Shown here: positions 43,178 through 51,688 of the stretch, piece by piece
Position numbering within the stretch: the stretch's first letter is position 1
How the letters are laid out: each line of letters opens with the position of its first letter
Source of the DNA: Bacteroidetes bacterium GWF2_41_31
GTDB taxonomy: Bacteria > Bacteroidota > Bacteroidia > Bacteroidales > F082
Assembly: GCA_001769215.1 (NCBI GenBank)
Contig: MEOL01000032.1
Coordinates: 1-64,000, forward strand
Direction: 5' to 3'
DNA length: 64,000 bases
Notes under the pieces: generated by a model
Databases searched by the model: none
Told to the model about the DNA's origin: nothing
Seen by the model: the letters and a program-made list of their open reading frames with translations, nothing else
Program-made: the position numbers and the translations under genes

Positions 43178-45997
43178 TTAAACTTTGACTATTTTCTTCC
43201 TTTGAGTACTTCCAGCTGAAAGAATGCTTACGATATAAACACCACTTTTAAGATGATTTATGTTTATTGTGTTGCTTTCATTGCTTTCGCCATTCATCTT
43301 GTAAACTACAGTTCCGGCAAGATTACAAATTGTAATAGTTATACTTTCTTTATATTTTGAGTTGTACACAACTTCAATTTGAGAATTTGCCGGATTTGGA
43401 GCAATGGAAAAAGATGCATCATTTTCAATTGGTTCTTCGTCAGTTCCCACTATTAAAGGGGAAATATAACGTTGAACCACTCCGCACGGAGCCCATCCAT
43501 CTGCTGCCGAGTTACTGTTGCCAACAAATAAATCAATGTGTCCATCATTATTGAAGTCGCCTGATGCTACGCTTCCAACGTTCCTTAGGTTGTTTTTAAA
43601 AACATAATCCACCGTTGTTTTGTTATGATCACATCCGGTAAACAAAAGCAAATCAGGATCATTGTACCCACTCATTAAAATAATATCAGACTTATTTTTC
43701 TCTGAAAAATCAGGTACATATTCAATGCTGCGTAATTGATTGAGTCTTGCGGTATCTGATAGATATAGGTCAATGGTGTTGTCCATATTTTGTCCGCCTT
43801 TGTATATATATACCGACGCTCCCAAAGTATCATAAGGATCGTAATGTGCAAGATCGGGAATGCCGTCATTATTAAAATCACCTTCAATTTTTGGTGTAAA
43901 AGTGCTAAAATGTCTTCCGTCAACAGTGGGATTATCGAGTACCATATCTTGAGTGGTATTATAAGAAGGTCCTCCAAAATATATCAAAGATTTTCCATTA
44001 TCACTTTGCAAGCCGCCAGCTCCCAGTGTGAAATCACGATACCCATCGTTATTAATATCACCACAAGAAGTGATGGGATACCCAAAAGAGTAATTACCAT
44101 AACCGATCGAAGAACCAATGGTCATTCCGGGTTCATGTGCAAATGGATCACCACCAAAATACATATCTACTCCTTTATCACCACCATTATAGACATCTCC
44201 ACCACCGGCTAATAAATCATTGTAACCATCATTATTATAATCACCCGGCATTGCCAGGCTTCTGCCATAGGCAATATGATCGTCTTCAAAACCATCCAGA
44301 ATAGCTTCTGCATTGCGCCAGTCAACCACATCCGGCATATCAGGACCACCGTAAAATATATACACTTCCTCAACGGACTCAATAAGGGATGATACAAACC
44401 ATATTTCTGAAGAGAAATTTCCATTTGAAACAGCAAGGTCGATCCAGCCATCATTATTTAAGTCACCAAAAACCATGTCAAAACACTGTGAGGCAGGCAT
44501 TTGCGGTAACAATATTTGTTTATCATGTTCGTAATCTAACACTACTCCACCATAATAAATATTAATATACTTTCCAGTGGCAGCAAGTACGGCCCAATCT
44601 TCAAAGCCATCATGATTAAAATCTCCAATATTCAACACTTTTGAACCAAACCCTTCATATGCATTTTTTATTGGTTCCGTGTCACCAAAAACTATTTTGT
44701 CAGTAAAATCAGGATTGTCGTTTCCAGGAAAAATAACCATGCCGGTGGTGTCGTATTGTTTTGATTCGTTGAAACTCCAATAACTCATAAATATATCCGA
44801 AATGGAATCACCATTGTAATCAAAAACCTGTAGGTTTTTTACCGGGCTAATAAAGTCAGGGTTTTTTGTATATGGTACTACCAGCTCATTGGTTTCAATG
44901 GGGAAAAGTGCTGTGTTAAAACCATGCGTTGCCACCGAATCGCTACTGTAATACATTATTATGGTATCGACAGCAACTTTTGAATACCAGTCATCTGTGC
45001 CATCATTATTAAAATCACCGGCGCAATAGATCAATCTGTTTTTGTTTCCCATTTCAACTTCAACGGGATCACTAAAATAGTTTGGTGAGGTAGCACTACC
45101 AAACATTACTTCCAGGTTCATCCCGCCATTTTCGTAATAAGTATGGCAAACATCCATTAATCCATCGCCATTCATGTCTGCCATTGAATTCGAATAATGA
45201 GTACCTGGAGCATGAATCGGTACCAGGTTTCTTCCCTTTTCGATATTGAATTCATCAGATATACTATCATAAACAAACCATCTAAACATAAAATCACTAA
45301 AGGAATAAGTTGCTACAAGTAGCTCTTTCATTCCATCGCCATCATAATCATAATAATCAATGAAATAATCATCAATTGTAGTCCACATCATATACATGCT
45401 AAGTGTTTTGTATGATTCATATTCTTGAGAAAAAACGTACAGAGAATCATGATTACTATTGCCTCCAAGTAAGAAGTCAGTTTTGCCATCCCCGGAAATG
45501 TCATCTTTATAGAGAACATATTCCATTTCTTCAGGGATTTCAATACCTATTGTGTTAAAATCATGCCCTGATTGTCGTCCCAGCAAAATTACATGCCCAA
45601 CCAAATCTACCATATCATCATATCCATCACCATTATAGTCACCTATCCCCTGGATGTTTGAATTATGGTAAACTATAGATGAATGTGGCTGCGTAATATC
45701 AGTTATTATGGCTGATTTTGGAATGAAATCATTTGGGTCATCCGTTTTTTCATTAAATGCCCAACCTGCATTTACGACAAAATCACATAATCCGTCACCA
45801 TTGATATCGCCTATTGGCTCCGCGTTATTCATGGGGAAATTGAGTGAATCTACATCATTGAGATCATAAGGGGCTATTTGCCCAATGGCAAACAAGGTGA
45901 CAGGTTGCGCATAAATATTGCTGATGTTTGATAAAAATAATACAGTAAATACCAGAGATTTAGTCATCCACAATGCTTTTCGTAATTCTTGTTTCAT
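43178..45997 (-). CDS. T9SS-exported FG-GAP/VCBS repeat protein
   Basis: 939-residue secreted protein. Signal peptide (about 1-31, ending NIYAQ), followed by at least ten FG-GAP/VCBS repeats with calcium-binding DxDxDG loops such as DINGDGLCDFVV, DYNGDGYDDMVD, DYDGDGMKELLV, DFNNDGTDDWYS and DFNHDGFEDWAV, as in integrin-like propellers. The last ~75 residues (IAPNPANSQIEVVY to RKKIVKV) are a T9SS sorting domain. It is probably a surface adhesin or binding protein. It lies between the two GIY-YIG copies, on the opposite strand. Confidence 0.88.
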   Translation of the reverse strand: MKQELRKALWMTKSLVFTVLFLSNISNIYAQPVTLFAIGQIAPYDLNDVDSLNFPMNNAEPIGDINGDGLCDFVVNAGWAFNEKTDDPNDFIPKSAIITDITQPHSSIVYHNSNIQGIGDYNGDGYDDMVDLVGHVILLGRQSGHDFNTIGIEIPEEMEYVLYKDDISGDGKTDFLLGGNSNHDSLYVFSQEYESYKTLSMYMMWTTIDDYFIDYYDYDGDGMKELLVATYSFSDFMFRWFVYDSISDEFNIEKGRNLVPIHAPGTHYSNSMADMNGDGLMDVCHTYYENGGMNLEVMFGSATSPNYFSDPVEVEMGNKNRLIYCAGDFNNDGTDDWYSKVAVDTIIMYYSSDSVATHGFNTALFPIETNELVVPYTKNPDFISPVKNLQVFDYNGDSISDIFMSYWSFNESKQYDTTGMVIFPGNDNPDFTDKIVFGDTEPIKNAYEGFGSKVLNIGDFNHDGFEDWAVLAATGKYINIYYGGVVLDYEHDKQILLPQMPASQCFDMVFGDLNNDGWIDLAVSNGNFSSEIWFVSSLIESVEEVYIFYGGPDMPDVVDWRNAEAILDGFEDDHIAYGRSLAMPGDYNNDGYNDLLAGGGDVYNGGDKGVDMYFGGDPFAHEPGMTIGSSIGYGNYSFGYPITSCGDINNDGYRDFTLGAGGLQSDNGKSLIYFGGPSYNTTQDMVLDNPTVDGRHFSTFTPKIEGDFNNDGIPDLAHYDPYDTLGASVYIYKGGQNMDNTIDLYLSDTARLNQLRSIEYVPDFSEKNKSDIILMSGYNDPDLLLFTGCDHNKTTVDYVFKNNLRNVGSVASGDFNNDGHIDLFVGNSNSAADGWAPCGVVQRYISPLIVGTDEEPIENDASFSIAPNPANSQIEVVYNSKYKESITITICNLAGTVVYKMNGESNESNTININHLKSGVYIVSILSAGSTQRKKIVKV

Positions 45998-46410
45998 TTT
46001 TTATGGTTTTAAAGGTTTTCAAAAATAGTAAAAAATCATGCTCACACACCAAACTTTTTTATAACAAAATGCTATGTGTATTAGATTCTATAAATTCTCT
46101 AAAGGTGGAGACTTTGTTGTTGTTGACGAAAATCTAAATAAAGCTTAACCACTAATTTTGCGAATACCAGTTATCCCCACACGAAAGCGGATTCTGGGAC
46201 TTTCACAATTAAATGCATAGAATTAATTTGTTTATTAGGGGGTCTTATTATTGTAAGATAAGAATTCCCATTCAGCAGTAAAATTTGAAAATCATACTTC
46301 CAAACATTTCACAGTGATTTGAATTATGCATTTAAAATGCATTTTTATTTTTCTAATAATCAACAGATGAAAAGAATTGGAATGCTCCATGTATGCCCAT
46401 TAACCATAAA
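45998..46410. other. AT-rich gap before the second GIY-YIG cassette
   Basis: No gene seen. It has a TAATTTTG box at 46153-46160 (plus strand) with no ORF near, and ATGCATTTAAAATGCAT around 46327. Near the right end GCCCATTAACC (46395-46405) resembles GCCCACTAACC at the 3' end of the intact tRNA, suggesting a worn tRNA end. Confidence 0.35.
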
Positions 46411-46440
46411 GCCGCTGACTAGCAGGTCAGCGGCTTTTTT
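46411..46440 (+). terminator. Hairpin before GIY-YIG copy 2
   Basis: Stem GCCGCTGAC / GTCAGCGGC with loop TAGCAG, then six T. Same place and shape as the hairpin at 42735-42766, with an A-T pair changed to G-C. No tRNA precedes it now. Confidence 0.8.
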
Positions 46441-46443
46441 CTT

Positions 46444-46734
46444 ATGTGTTACTGCTATATTCTTTACAGTCAGAAACTTGATCGGTTTTACATTGGATCG
46501 ACTATCCTGAAACCCGAAGAACGTTTACATAGCCACTTAACTAATTATTATGGTAAAACAAAATTTACAGCTAAGGCAAAAGACTGGATATTGACTTTCA
46601 ACATTAAGTGTCATTCAATAGAACAAGCACAGCGAATTGAACATCATATTAAAAGAATGAAAAGCAAGAAGTACATTCAGAATTTGTTGACTTACCCTGA
46701 AATATCCATTAAACTATTAGCAAAATATTCATGA
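46444..46734 (+). CDS. GIY-YIG nuclease family protein, copy 2
   Basis: 96-residue paralogue of 42770-43060, with the same intact motifs (CYILYSQKLDRFYIGST, EERLHSHLTNYYGKTKFT, AQRIEHHIKRMKSKKYI). Differences cluster in the middle (WILTFNIKCHS against WTLFLSIDCHS). It starts 3 nt after a terminator T-tract and its stop TGA lies inside a tRNA-like fragment. The catalytic residues of both copies are kept, so both are under selection or the duplication is recent. Confidence 0.85.
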   Translation: MCYCYILYSQKLDRFYIGSTILKPEERLHSHLTNYYGKTKFTAKAKDWILTFNIKCHSIEQAQRIEHHIKRMKSKKYIQNLLTYPEISIKLLAKYS

Positions 46735-46745
46735 TCAGGTTGTCC
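46730..46745 (+). other. tRNA anticodon-loop fragment after GIY-YIG copy 2
   Basis: CATGATCAGGTTGTCC matches the intact tRNA (CATAATCAGGTTGTCC) at 15 of 16 positions and overlaps the nuclease stop codon, just as for copy 1. Similarity fades after this. Confidence 0.65.
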
Positions 46746-46824
46746 GGATTTTCATCCTAAAAAATTTATTTCATATATTTATTATTAATATGGAATTATT
46801 CTAAATAATGCATTTCATGCGTAG

Positions 46825-47217
46825 GTATCGCCTTCAATCATCTATCTGGCGGCCAGCATATATTATGAACGCATCGTGTATAAAAGCGAGAAGATGGCCT
46901 ATTTCGCCAAGGCGGGTTATGGTGCTTATACCATATTTATGTCAGGACTGGGAGATTTTATCGTCACACAAGGCGGGATCATTACCGGGGCCGACAAGTC
47001 ACATTTTGAAGCCGGGTTGGGTGCCACCTATTTCAGCACTTTTGACGACAGTTCAATTAAAAATGTGCTTACGGCTGCCTATGCAGATTATCGGCGACAG
47101 AAACCAGGCGAACACGGTGATTTTCGTGTCGGATTTGAATTCCCCGAGTTCCTGTACGTTGGTTGGGGATTTACTTTTATGCTCCGGAAAGAAATGATTT
47201 ATCTTTCGGTTATTTAA
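46825..47217 (+). pseudogene. 5'-truncated remnant of an exported or outer-membrane protein
   Basis: Open frame from just after a TAG at 46822 to 47217 with a protein-like second half (PSIIYLAASIYYERIVYKSE, FAKAGYGAYTIF, HFEAGLGATYFS, QKPGEHGDFRVGFEFPEF). It looks like the C-terminal part of a small beta-rich Bacteroidota protein, without start codon or signal peptide. A competing frame over the same bases is not protein-like. Family not named. Confidence 0.5.
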
Positions 47218-47293
47218 AAATAAACAAACTCCCAAATCTTGACCAGTATTACGACCTGATAAACCAATGGATTTTGAAATAAATCCCGGTTGT

Positions 47294-48028
47294 CTAGAAA
47301 TAAATATTTACCGACAAATAGCCCAGCGGACCAAAATAGGTTCTGAAAGCACTGCTGTTAGTTTTATCGCTGGAATTGGTACCATACTTTGTTTCCGATT
47401 TACCGGTAACGTATTCTGTCGAATATTTTATTTCTGTTCCAATGGACAAATGGGGAGTGATCATCAGATCCACACCCAACAAAGGATTTATCCCAACAGC
47501 AAATTCATTGTATTTGGTGGAACTATTATTCTGATATCCGTTATTAACAGGGTATTCCTGCTCCATTTTAAGACTCGCATAGGAAGTGGAAACATCAAAT
47601 CCATAGAAAATTTTGATCCTTGAATAGGTTACGTGCCATTCATAACCCACAAAGAATTTTTCGCTAAACAATTTAAGGCTTGTTTTCTCCTTTGAACCCG
47701 ATTTTTGCTCATCGGTGGTAGATGAATAGCTCATATTTGTTCCCAGACGGAAAGCACCCTTAGGCTGGTGAAATTTCAGCCCGACAACCAGTTCAGGTTG
47801 CTGAACGCTAAATATATAATTAATGTCATAAATGAAATTACCATACTGATCGATGTAGTAAATCGGATAAAAGGTGTTGTTTTTTGCAAAAATATTGGCC
47901 ACTCCGATATTAAATTCGGTTTTGCCCTCAGTGTACTCCGCTTTTCCGGAATCCTGGGCCAGTAAAGAAGGGGTACAAACAAATGCCAGCAACAGGCTGA
48001 TAACATAAGACAGGCGAATCTTTTTCAT
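47294..48028 (-). CDS. Outer-membrane beta-barrel protein
   Basis: 244 residues. The start at 48028 gives a signal peptide (MKKIRLSYVISLLLAFVCTPSLLAQ). The mature part has alternating hydrophobic strands rich in Tyr, Phe and Ser and ends LGYLSVNIYF, a barrel-type terminal Phe. No specific family is recognised; a porin-like or PorT-like small barrel is possible. Transcribed towards the truncated gene. Confidence 0.75.
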   Translation of the reverse strand: MKKIRLSYVISLLLAFVCTPSLLAQDSGKAEYTEGKTEFNIGVANIFAKNNTFYPIYYIDQYGNFIYDINYIFSVQQPELVVGLKFHQPKGAFRLGTNMSYSSTTDEQKSGSKEKTSLKLFSEKFFVGYEWHVTYSRIKIFYGFDVSTSYASLKMEQEYPVNNGYQNNSSTKYNEFAVGINPLLGVDLMITPHLSIGTEIKYSTEYVTGKSETKYGTNSSDKTNSSAFRTYFGPLGYLSVNIYF

Positions 48029-48488
48029 AGGGGAATTGATTTGTTTAATTGTTGATTTGTATCCGGCTAAAATAACAAAAAACAGATTTGAATATTCAGG
48101 TAAATTGAAAATTTTCTTCGCCATCGCTTTGGGTAATATTCAAACAAACAATGGTAAAACTCTTTACTTATCACTCTGATTTTTTTCTAATGACGTAAGA
48201 AATTCACAAATTCTTCTCAAAGAAGAATCGAGGACTCATTTCTGAATTCATGCGAAGAAAGTAAATAGTTTTATTAACCAATGAAATCATTATTGATTGA
48301 GAATTTTTCATCTCGTTGCTCATTCATTTGAATAAACCTTATGAATCAGGATAGAAAAAAATGTGTGAAACATATAACTCTTTCATTTAATTGTGTAATG
48401 CTTTCCGGTATCAATAGCTCCAACTTTGCAGAGTGAAAATTATTTCACTACTGACCTGCCAAATGCAGGGATATAATATCAAAAAAAG
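48029..48488. other. 460-bp divergent intergenic region
   Basis: No ORF is supported. GTGAAA-ATTA-TTTCAC at 48433-48448 is a small inverted repeat 41 nt before the CsbD start and may be an operator of the stress cluster. The rest is AT-rich. Confidence 0.35.
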
Positions 48489-48674
48489 ATGAATACCACT
48501 GAAGCAAAAGGAAACTGGAATGAACAAAAAGGCAAACTAAAACAGAAATTCGGCGCGTTAACGGACAACGACCTGATATTTGCTGAAGGTAAGAAAGATG
48601 AAATGTTGGGAAGGCTTCAGATAAAGCTTGGCAAATCTAAAGAGGAACTGCACCAAATTATCTCAGAACTTTAA
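48489..48674 (+). CDS. CsbD family stress protein
   Basis: 61-residue small soluble protein. The CsbD pattern [20 protein letters not shown], then [26 protein letters not shown], is full length. CsbD-like proteins are general-stress induced in Bacillus; the activity is unknown. First gene of a plus-strand group (CsbD, coiled-coil lipoprotein, DUF4382). Confidence 0.9.
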   Translation: MNTTEAKGNWNEQKGKLKQKFGALTDNDLIFAEGKKDEMLGRLQIKLGKSKEELHQIISEL

Positions 48675-48763
48675 ACGACAACATATTGCAAAACCGAATT
48701 GTTTAACAACATTAGTTAATCAGTTCGGTTTGTTTCAAAATAATCATTCTAAAAAAATACAAG

Positions 48764-49231
48764 ATGAAAAAAATAATTCTTACCCTGACCATAGCAACAA
48801 CGTTTATGGCAGGAACAATTTTCACAGGCTGCCAGTCATCAGACAACAGGGATGAAGATGATCATGGTATGATGCATGAAACACAACAAGACAGGCAAGC
48901 AATGCACAATGATGCTAATTCTGATATGCCAAAAATGGTAAATGCTGATGAGTGGAAAACATTCAAATTAGAATCAGAATTAAAAATCAATAACAATGAA
49001 ATCCGCATTAAAGAACTAACAGAAAAAATGAACAAACCGGGTACTTTACTTGATCCTCTTTACGCAAGAAAGATTGAAAATCTTGAACAGAAAAACAAAG
49101 ACCTGAAGATTAAGTTGGAGACATATGAAACCAACCACAGTGACTGGGAAACTTTCAAACGCGAATTTAATCATGATATGGATGAACTTGGAAAAGCGCT
49201 CAAAGATTTAACTGTCGACAATAAAGAGTAA
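48764..49231 (+). CDS. Coiled-coil lipoprotein, function unknown
   Basis: 155 residues. Lipobox FTGC (Cys23) after a signal peptide, an acidic/His-Met rich linker (DEDDHGMMHETQQDRQAMH), then a helical coiled-coil part (about 65-150; EWKTFKLESELKINNNEIRI, IENLEQKNKDLKIKLETYE). The Met/His-rich stretch might bind metal but this is a guess. Lies 89 nt after CsbD and may share its stress regulation. Confidence 0.7.
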   Translation: MKKIILTLTIATTFMAGTIFTGCQSSDNRDEDDHGMMHETQQDRQAMHNDANSDMPKMVNADEWKTFKLESELKINNNEIRIKELTEKMNKPGTLLDPLYARKIENLEQKNKDLKIKLETYETNHSDWETFKREFNHDMDELGKALKDLTVDNKE

Positions 49232-49339
49232 TTAATTTAATCTGATGACCCAATGAATAGAGCAGGCCTTTTGCCTCCCTTTTCATAATTCGTTTAAAAT
49301 TAAACAATTAAATTTTATATTGAACAATAAAAAAATATC

Positions 49340-50137
49340 ATGAAAAAAAGAAATGCCTTAATCAGTTTTGCTGCTTTAGCAGTATTTGCCTTGTTTATGC
49401 TTTCACAACAGGGTTGTGAAAAGGATAATAACACGAATCCTCCCGGTAATCCGGTATTTTCTGTAAAACTTATTGATGCGCCTTCAGCCTATGATGCTGT
49501 AAATGTGGAAATAGTCGGAATGGAAGCCAACATCGGTACAGGCTGGATAACTCTGGAAATGGACAATTCAGGTGTATACAATCTCTTGAGTTTTACCAAC
49601 GGTAATTCACTGGCCCTGATCAATGATGTGGTTATGACTCCATGCACCATTTCAGAATTGCGATTGATTCTTGGAACTAATAATACAGTTGTTGTAGATG
49701 GTGTATCGCATGAGCTGACAACCCCATCGGGACAGACCTCCGGATACAAGGTTAAAATGGATTCACAACAGTTGATTGCCGGCGGTGTTTACTACCTGGT
49801 GCTCGATTTTAATACACAAAAATCAGTTCATGTAACAGGGAACGGGAAATATATGCTCAAGCCGGTTGTGTCGGGATGCATGGAAACTTCTATTGGTAGT
49901 ATTGCAGGAACAATTTCACCCATTGAGGGTGCTTATTATGTTGAAGCAACAAATGCAACCGATACTTCGGGAACATACATTAACCAGACCAATGGGCAGT
50001 TCCTTCTTCCAGCAGTTATGCCGGGGATCTATCAAGTGAAATTCGTTCAGAATGCCGGGCATTTAGAGAAAATAGTACCCGGTGTTGTAGTTATTATAGG
50101 TCAGACAACTCAGATGGGAACCATCCCAATTGAATAA
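49340..50137 (+). CDS. DUF4382 domain lipoprotein
   Basis: 265 residues. Signal peptide with lipobox QQGC (Cys27), a DUF4382 domain (about 40-175; FSVKLIDAPSAYDAVNVEIVGMEA, LDFNTQKSVHVTGNGKYMLKPV) and a C-terminal carboxypeptidase-regulatory-like fold (about 180-265; IAGTISPIEGAYYVEATNAT). Function is unknown. A distant paralogue with the same layout is at 62072-63025. Confidence 0.85.
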   Translation: MKKRNALISFAALAVFALFMLSQQGCEKDNNTNPPGNPVFSVKLIDAPSAYDAVNVEIVGMEANIGTGWITLEMDNSGVYNLLSFTNGNSLALINDVVMTPCTISELRLILGTNNTVVVDGVSHELTTPSGQTSGYKVKMDSQQLIAGGVYYLVLDFNTQKSVHVTGNGKYMLKPVVSGCMETSIGSIAGTISPIEGAYYVEATNATDTSGTYINQTNGQFLLPAVMPGIYQVKFVQNAGHLEKIVPGVVVIIGQTTQMGTIPIE

Positions 50138-50183
50138 AAAAGTATGACCGTTAGAATAGTGAAACGGTAGTTTTGATTTGAAT

Positions 50184-51539
50184 CTACAACAAATCATTTG
50201 CCAGATTCGCCAGCTCCGACCGTTCTCCTTTTTCAAGCCTTACATGGGCATAGATACTGTGGTGTTTTATCTTATCTATCAATACCGAAAGCCCGTTGGA
50301 TTGTGAATCCAGATAGGGTGTATCAATCTGATAAACATCACCCGTGAAGATAATCTTGGTGTTCTCCCCAGCGCGGGTGATGATGGTTTTTATTTCATGG
50401 GGCGTCAGGTTCTGGGCTTCATCCACGATGAAACAAACATTGGAAATGCTGCGTCCCCGGATGTAGGCCAATGGGGTAATCATCAGTTTCTGGCTTTCGA
50501 TGGCATCCGAAATGCGTTTGTACTCATTGTCCTGTTCACCATACTGGCTTTGAATAAATTTGAGGTTATCCCACAACGGTTCCATGTAGGGATTGATTTT
50601 TTCATGCACATCGCCGGGCAAATAGCCAATATCCTTATTGCTCAAAGGCACAATGGGCCGGGCCAGGTAAATCTGTTTAAAATTCCGGCGTTGTTCCCAG
50701 GCACCGGCCAAGGCCAACAGGGTTTTTCCGGTTCCAGCTACTCCCTGTAAGGTAACCAGCTTTACTTCGGGGTTCATGATGGCATGCAGGGCAAAAACCT
50801 GTTCGGCATTGCGTGGCATTATGCGCGAGATGCTGCGTTTCTCCACTCTTTCAACGCGGTTGGTGATGGGGTTGACAAAGGCCAGTGCCGAAGCCCGCTC
50901 GCTCTTTAATATAAAATAATGGTTGGGCACGGGTTCTTCCAGATTGAGTTCGTCCAGACTGCAAAATCCATTGTTGTACAGGTTGTCGATGGCCTCCGGG
51001 TTCACCAGTTCAATAACCGAACTACCCGTATACAAATCGTCAATATTTTTCACCTTTCCTGTTTCGAAGTCTTCCGCGTGCAAATCCATCGCTTTGGCTT
51101 TTAGCCTGAGGTTGATGTCTTTGCTCACTAAAATAACCTTTCGTTCCGGGTGGTCTTCCTTAAGTTTTATGGCCGCGTTCAGAATGTGGTGATCGGGTTT
51201 GTTTTCGCCAAATACCTTCCTGGCATCGGTTTTACTTTGTTCGTTCATCACCACTTTAAAACTCCCCTTGGTAGGCCCGTTGAGTTTTCTCCATTCGGTC
51301 ATGGTTGTTTTTCCGGAGATATTGTCCAGAAAACGGATAAACTCACGTGCCTCAAAATTTTTGATGGCATTCCCTTTTTTAAAATTGTCGAGTTCCTCGA
51401 GTACCGTGATGGGAATGGCCACATCGTTGTCACCAAATTCGTTGATGGCATTGTGGTTGTATAGAATAACTGATGTGTCGAGAACAAAAATTTTCCCGGG
51501 CTCTTTTTTTTTGGTGGATATTTTGGTTGTTTTTTGCAT
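50184..51539 (-). CDS. PhoH-like ATPase with PIN domain
   Basis: 451 residues. N-terminal PIN nuclease domain (about 15-140, FVLDTSVILYNHNAINEFGD, acidic residues retained in DHHILNAAIKL), C-terminal PhoH/RecD-like helicase (about 230-451) with Walker A LQGVAGTGKTLLALA and Walker B CFIVDEAQNLTPHE. PIN-PhoH proteins combine RNA unwinding with RNase activity. The ATG at 51539 is preferred over a TTG three codons earlier. Divergent from polA. Confidence 0.92.
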   Translation of the reverse strand: MQKTTKISTKKKEPGKIFVLDTSVILYNHNAINEFGDNDVAIPITVLEELDNFKKGNAIKNFEAREFIRFLDNISGKTTMTEWRKLNGPTKGSFKVVMNEQSKTDARKVFGENKPDHHILNAAIKLKEDHPERKVILVSKDINLRLKAKAMDLHAEDFETGKVKNIDDLYTGSSVIELVNPEAIDNLYNNGFCSLDELNLEEPVPNHYFILKSERASALAFVNPITNRVERVEKRSISRIMPRNAEQVFALHAIMNPEVKLVTLQGVAGTGKTLLALAGAWEQRRNFKQIYLARPIVPLSNKDIGYLPGDVHEKINPYMEPLWDNLKFIQSQYGEQDNEYKRISDAIESQKLMITPLAYIRGRSISNVCFIVDEAQNLTPHEIKTIITRAGENTKIIFTGDVYQIDTPYLDSQSNGLSVLIDKIKHHSIYAHVRLEKGERSELANLANDLL

Positions 51540-51659
51540 ACGACACAAGTTATTAGAGTAGAATTTGGCGTAAAGTTACCAGACAAAATCAACAATAATT
51601 GCAGTTGTGATTTTACTTTCTAACAAGCTGCCGTTAAAAAAAAGACTACAGGAAATGAT

Positions 51660-51667
51660 TACTTTTG
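51660..51667 (+). promoter_or_regulatory. -7 promoter box for polA
   Basis: TACTTTTG fits TAnnTTTG, 22 nt before the ATG at 51689. It overlaps the alternative TTG start at 51665 and so supports the later one. Confidence 0.5.
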
Positions 51668-51688
51668 CCCATACTTAACATTGTCTTC

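Noticed and set aside
43178-45997. Integrated phage or transposon between the GIY-YIG copies
   Set aside because: No integrase, transposase or phage structural gene is seen; only one secreted FG-GAP protein lies there.
46808-47197. 129-residue frame overlapping the truncated gene
   Set aside because: Its translation is rich in Arg, Ser, Pro and Cys without any fold-like pattern, while the neighbouring frame reads like a real protein.
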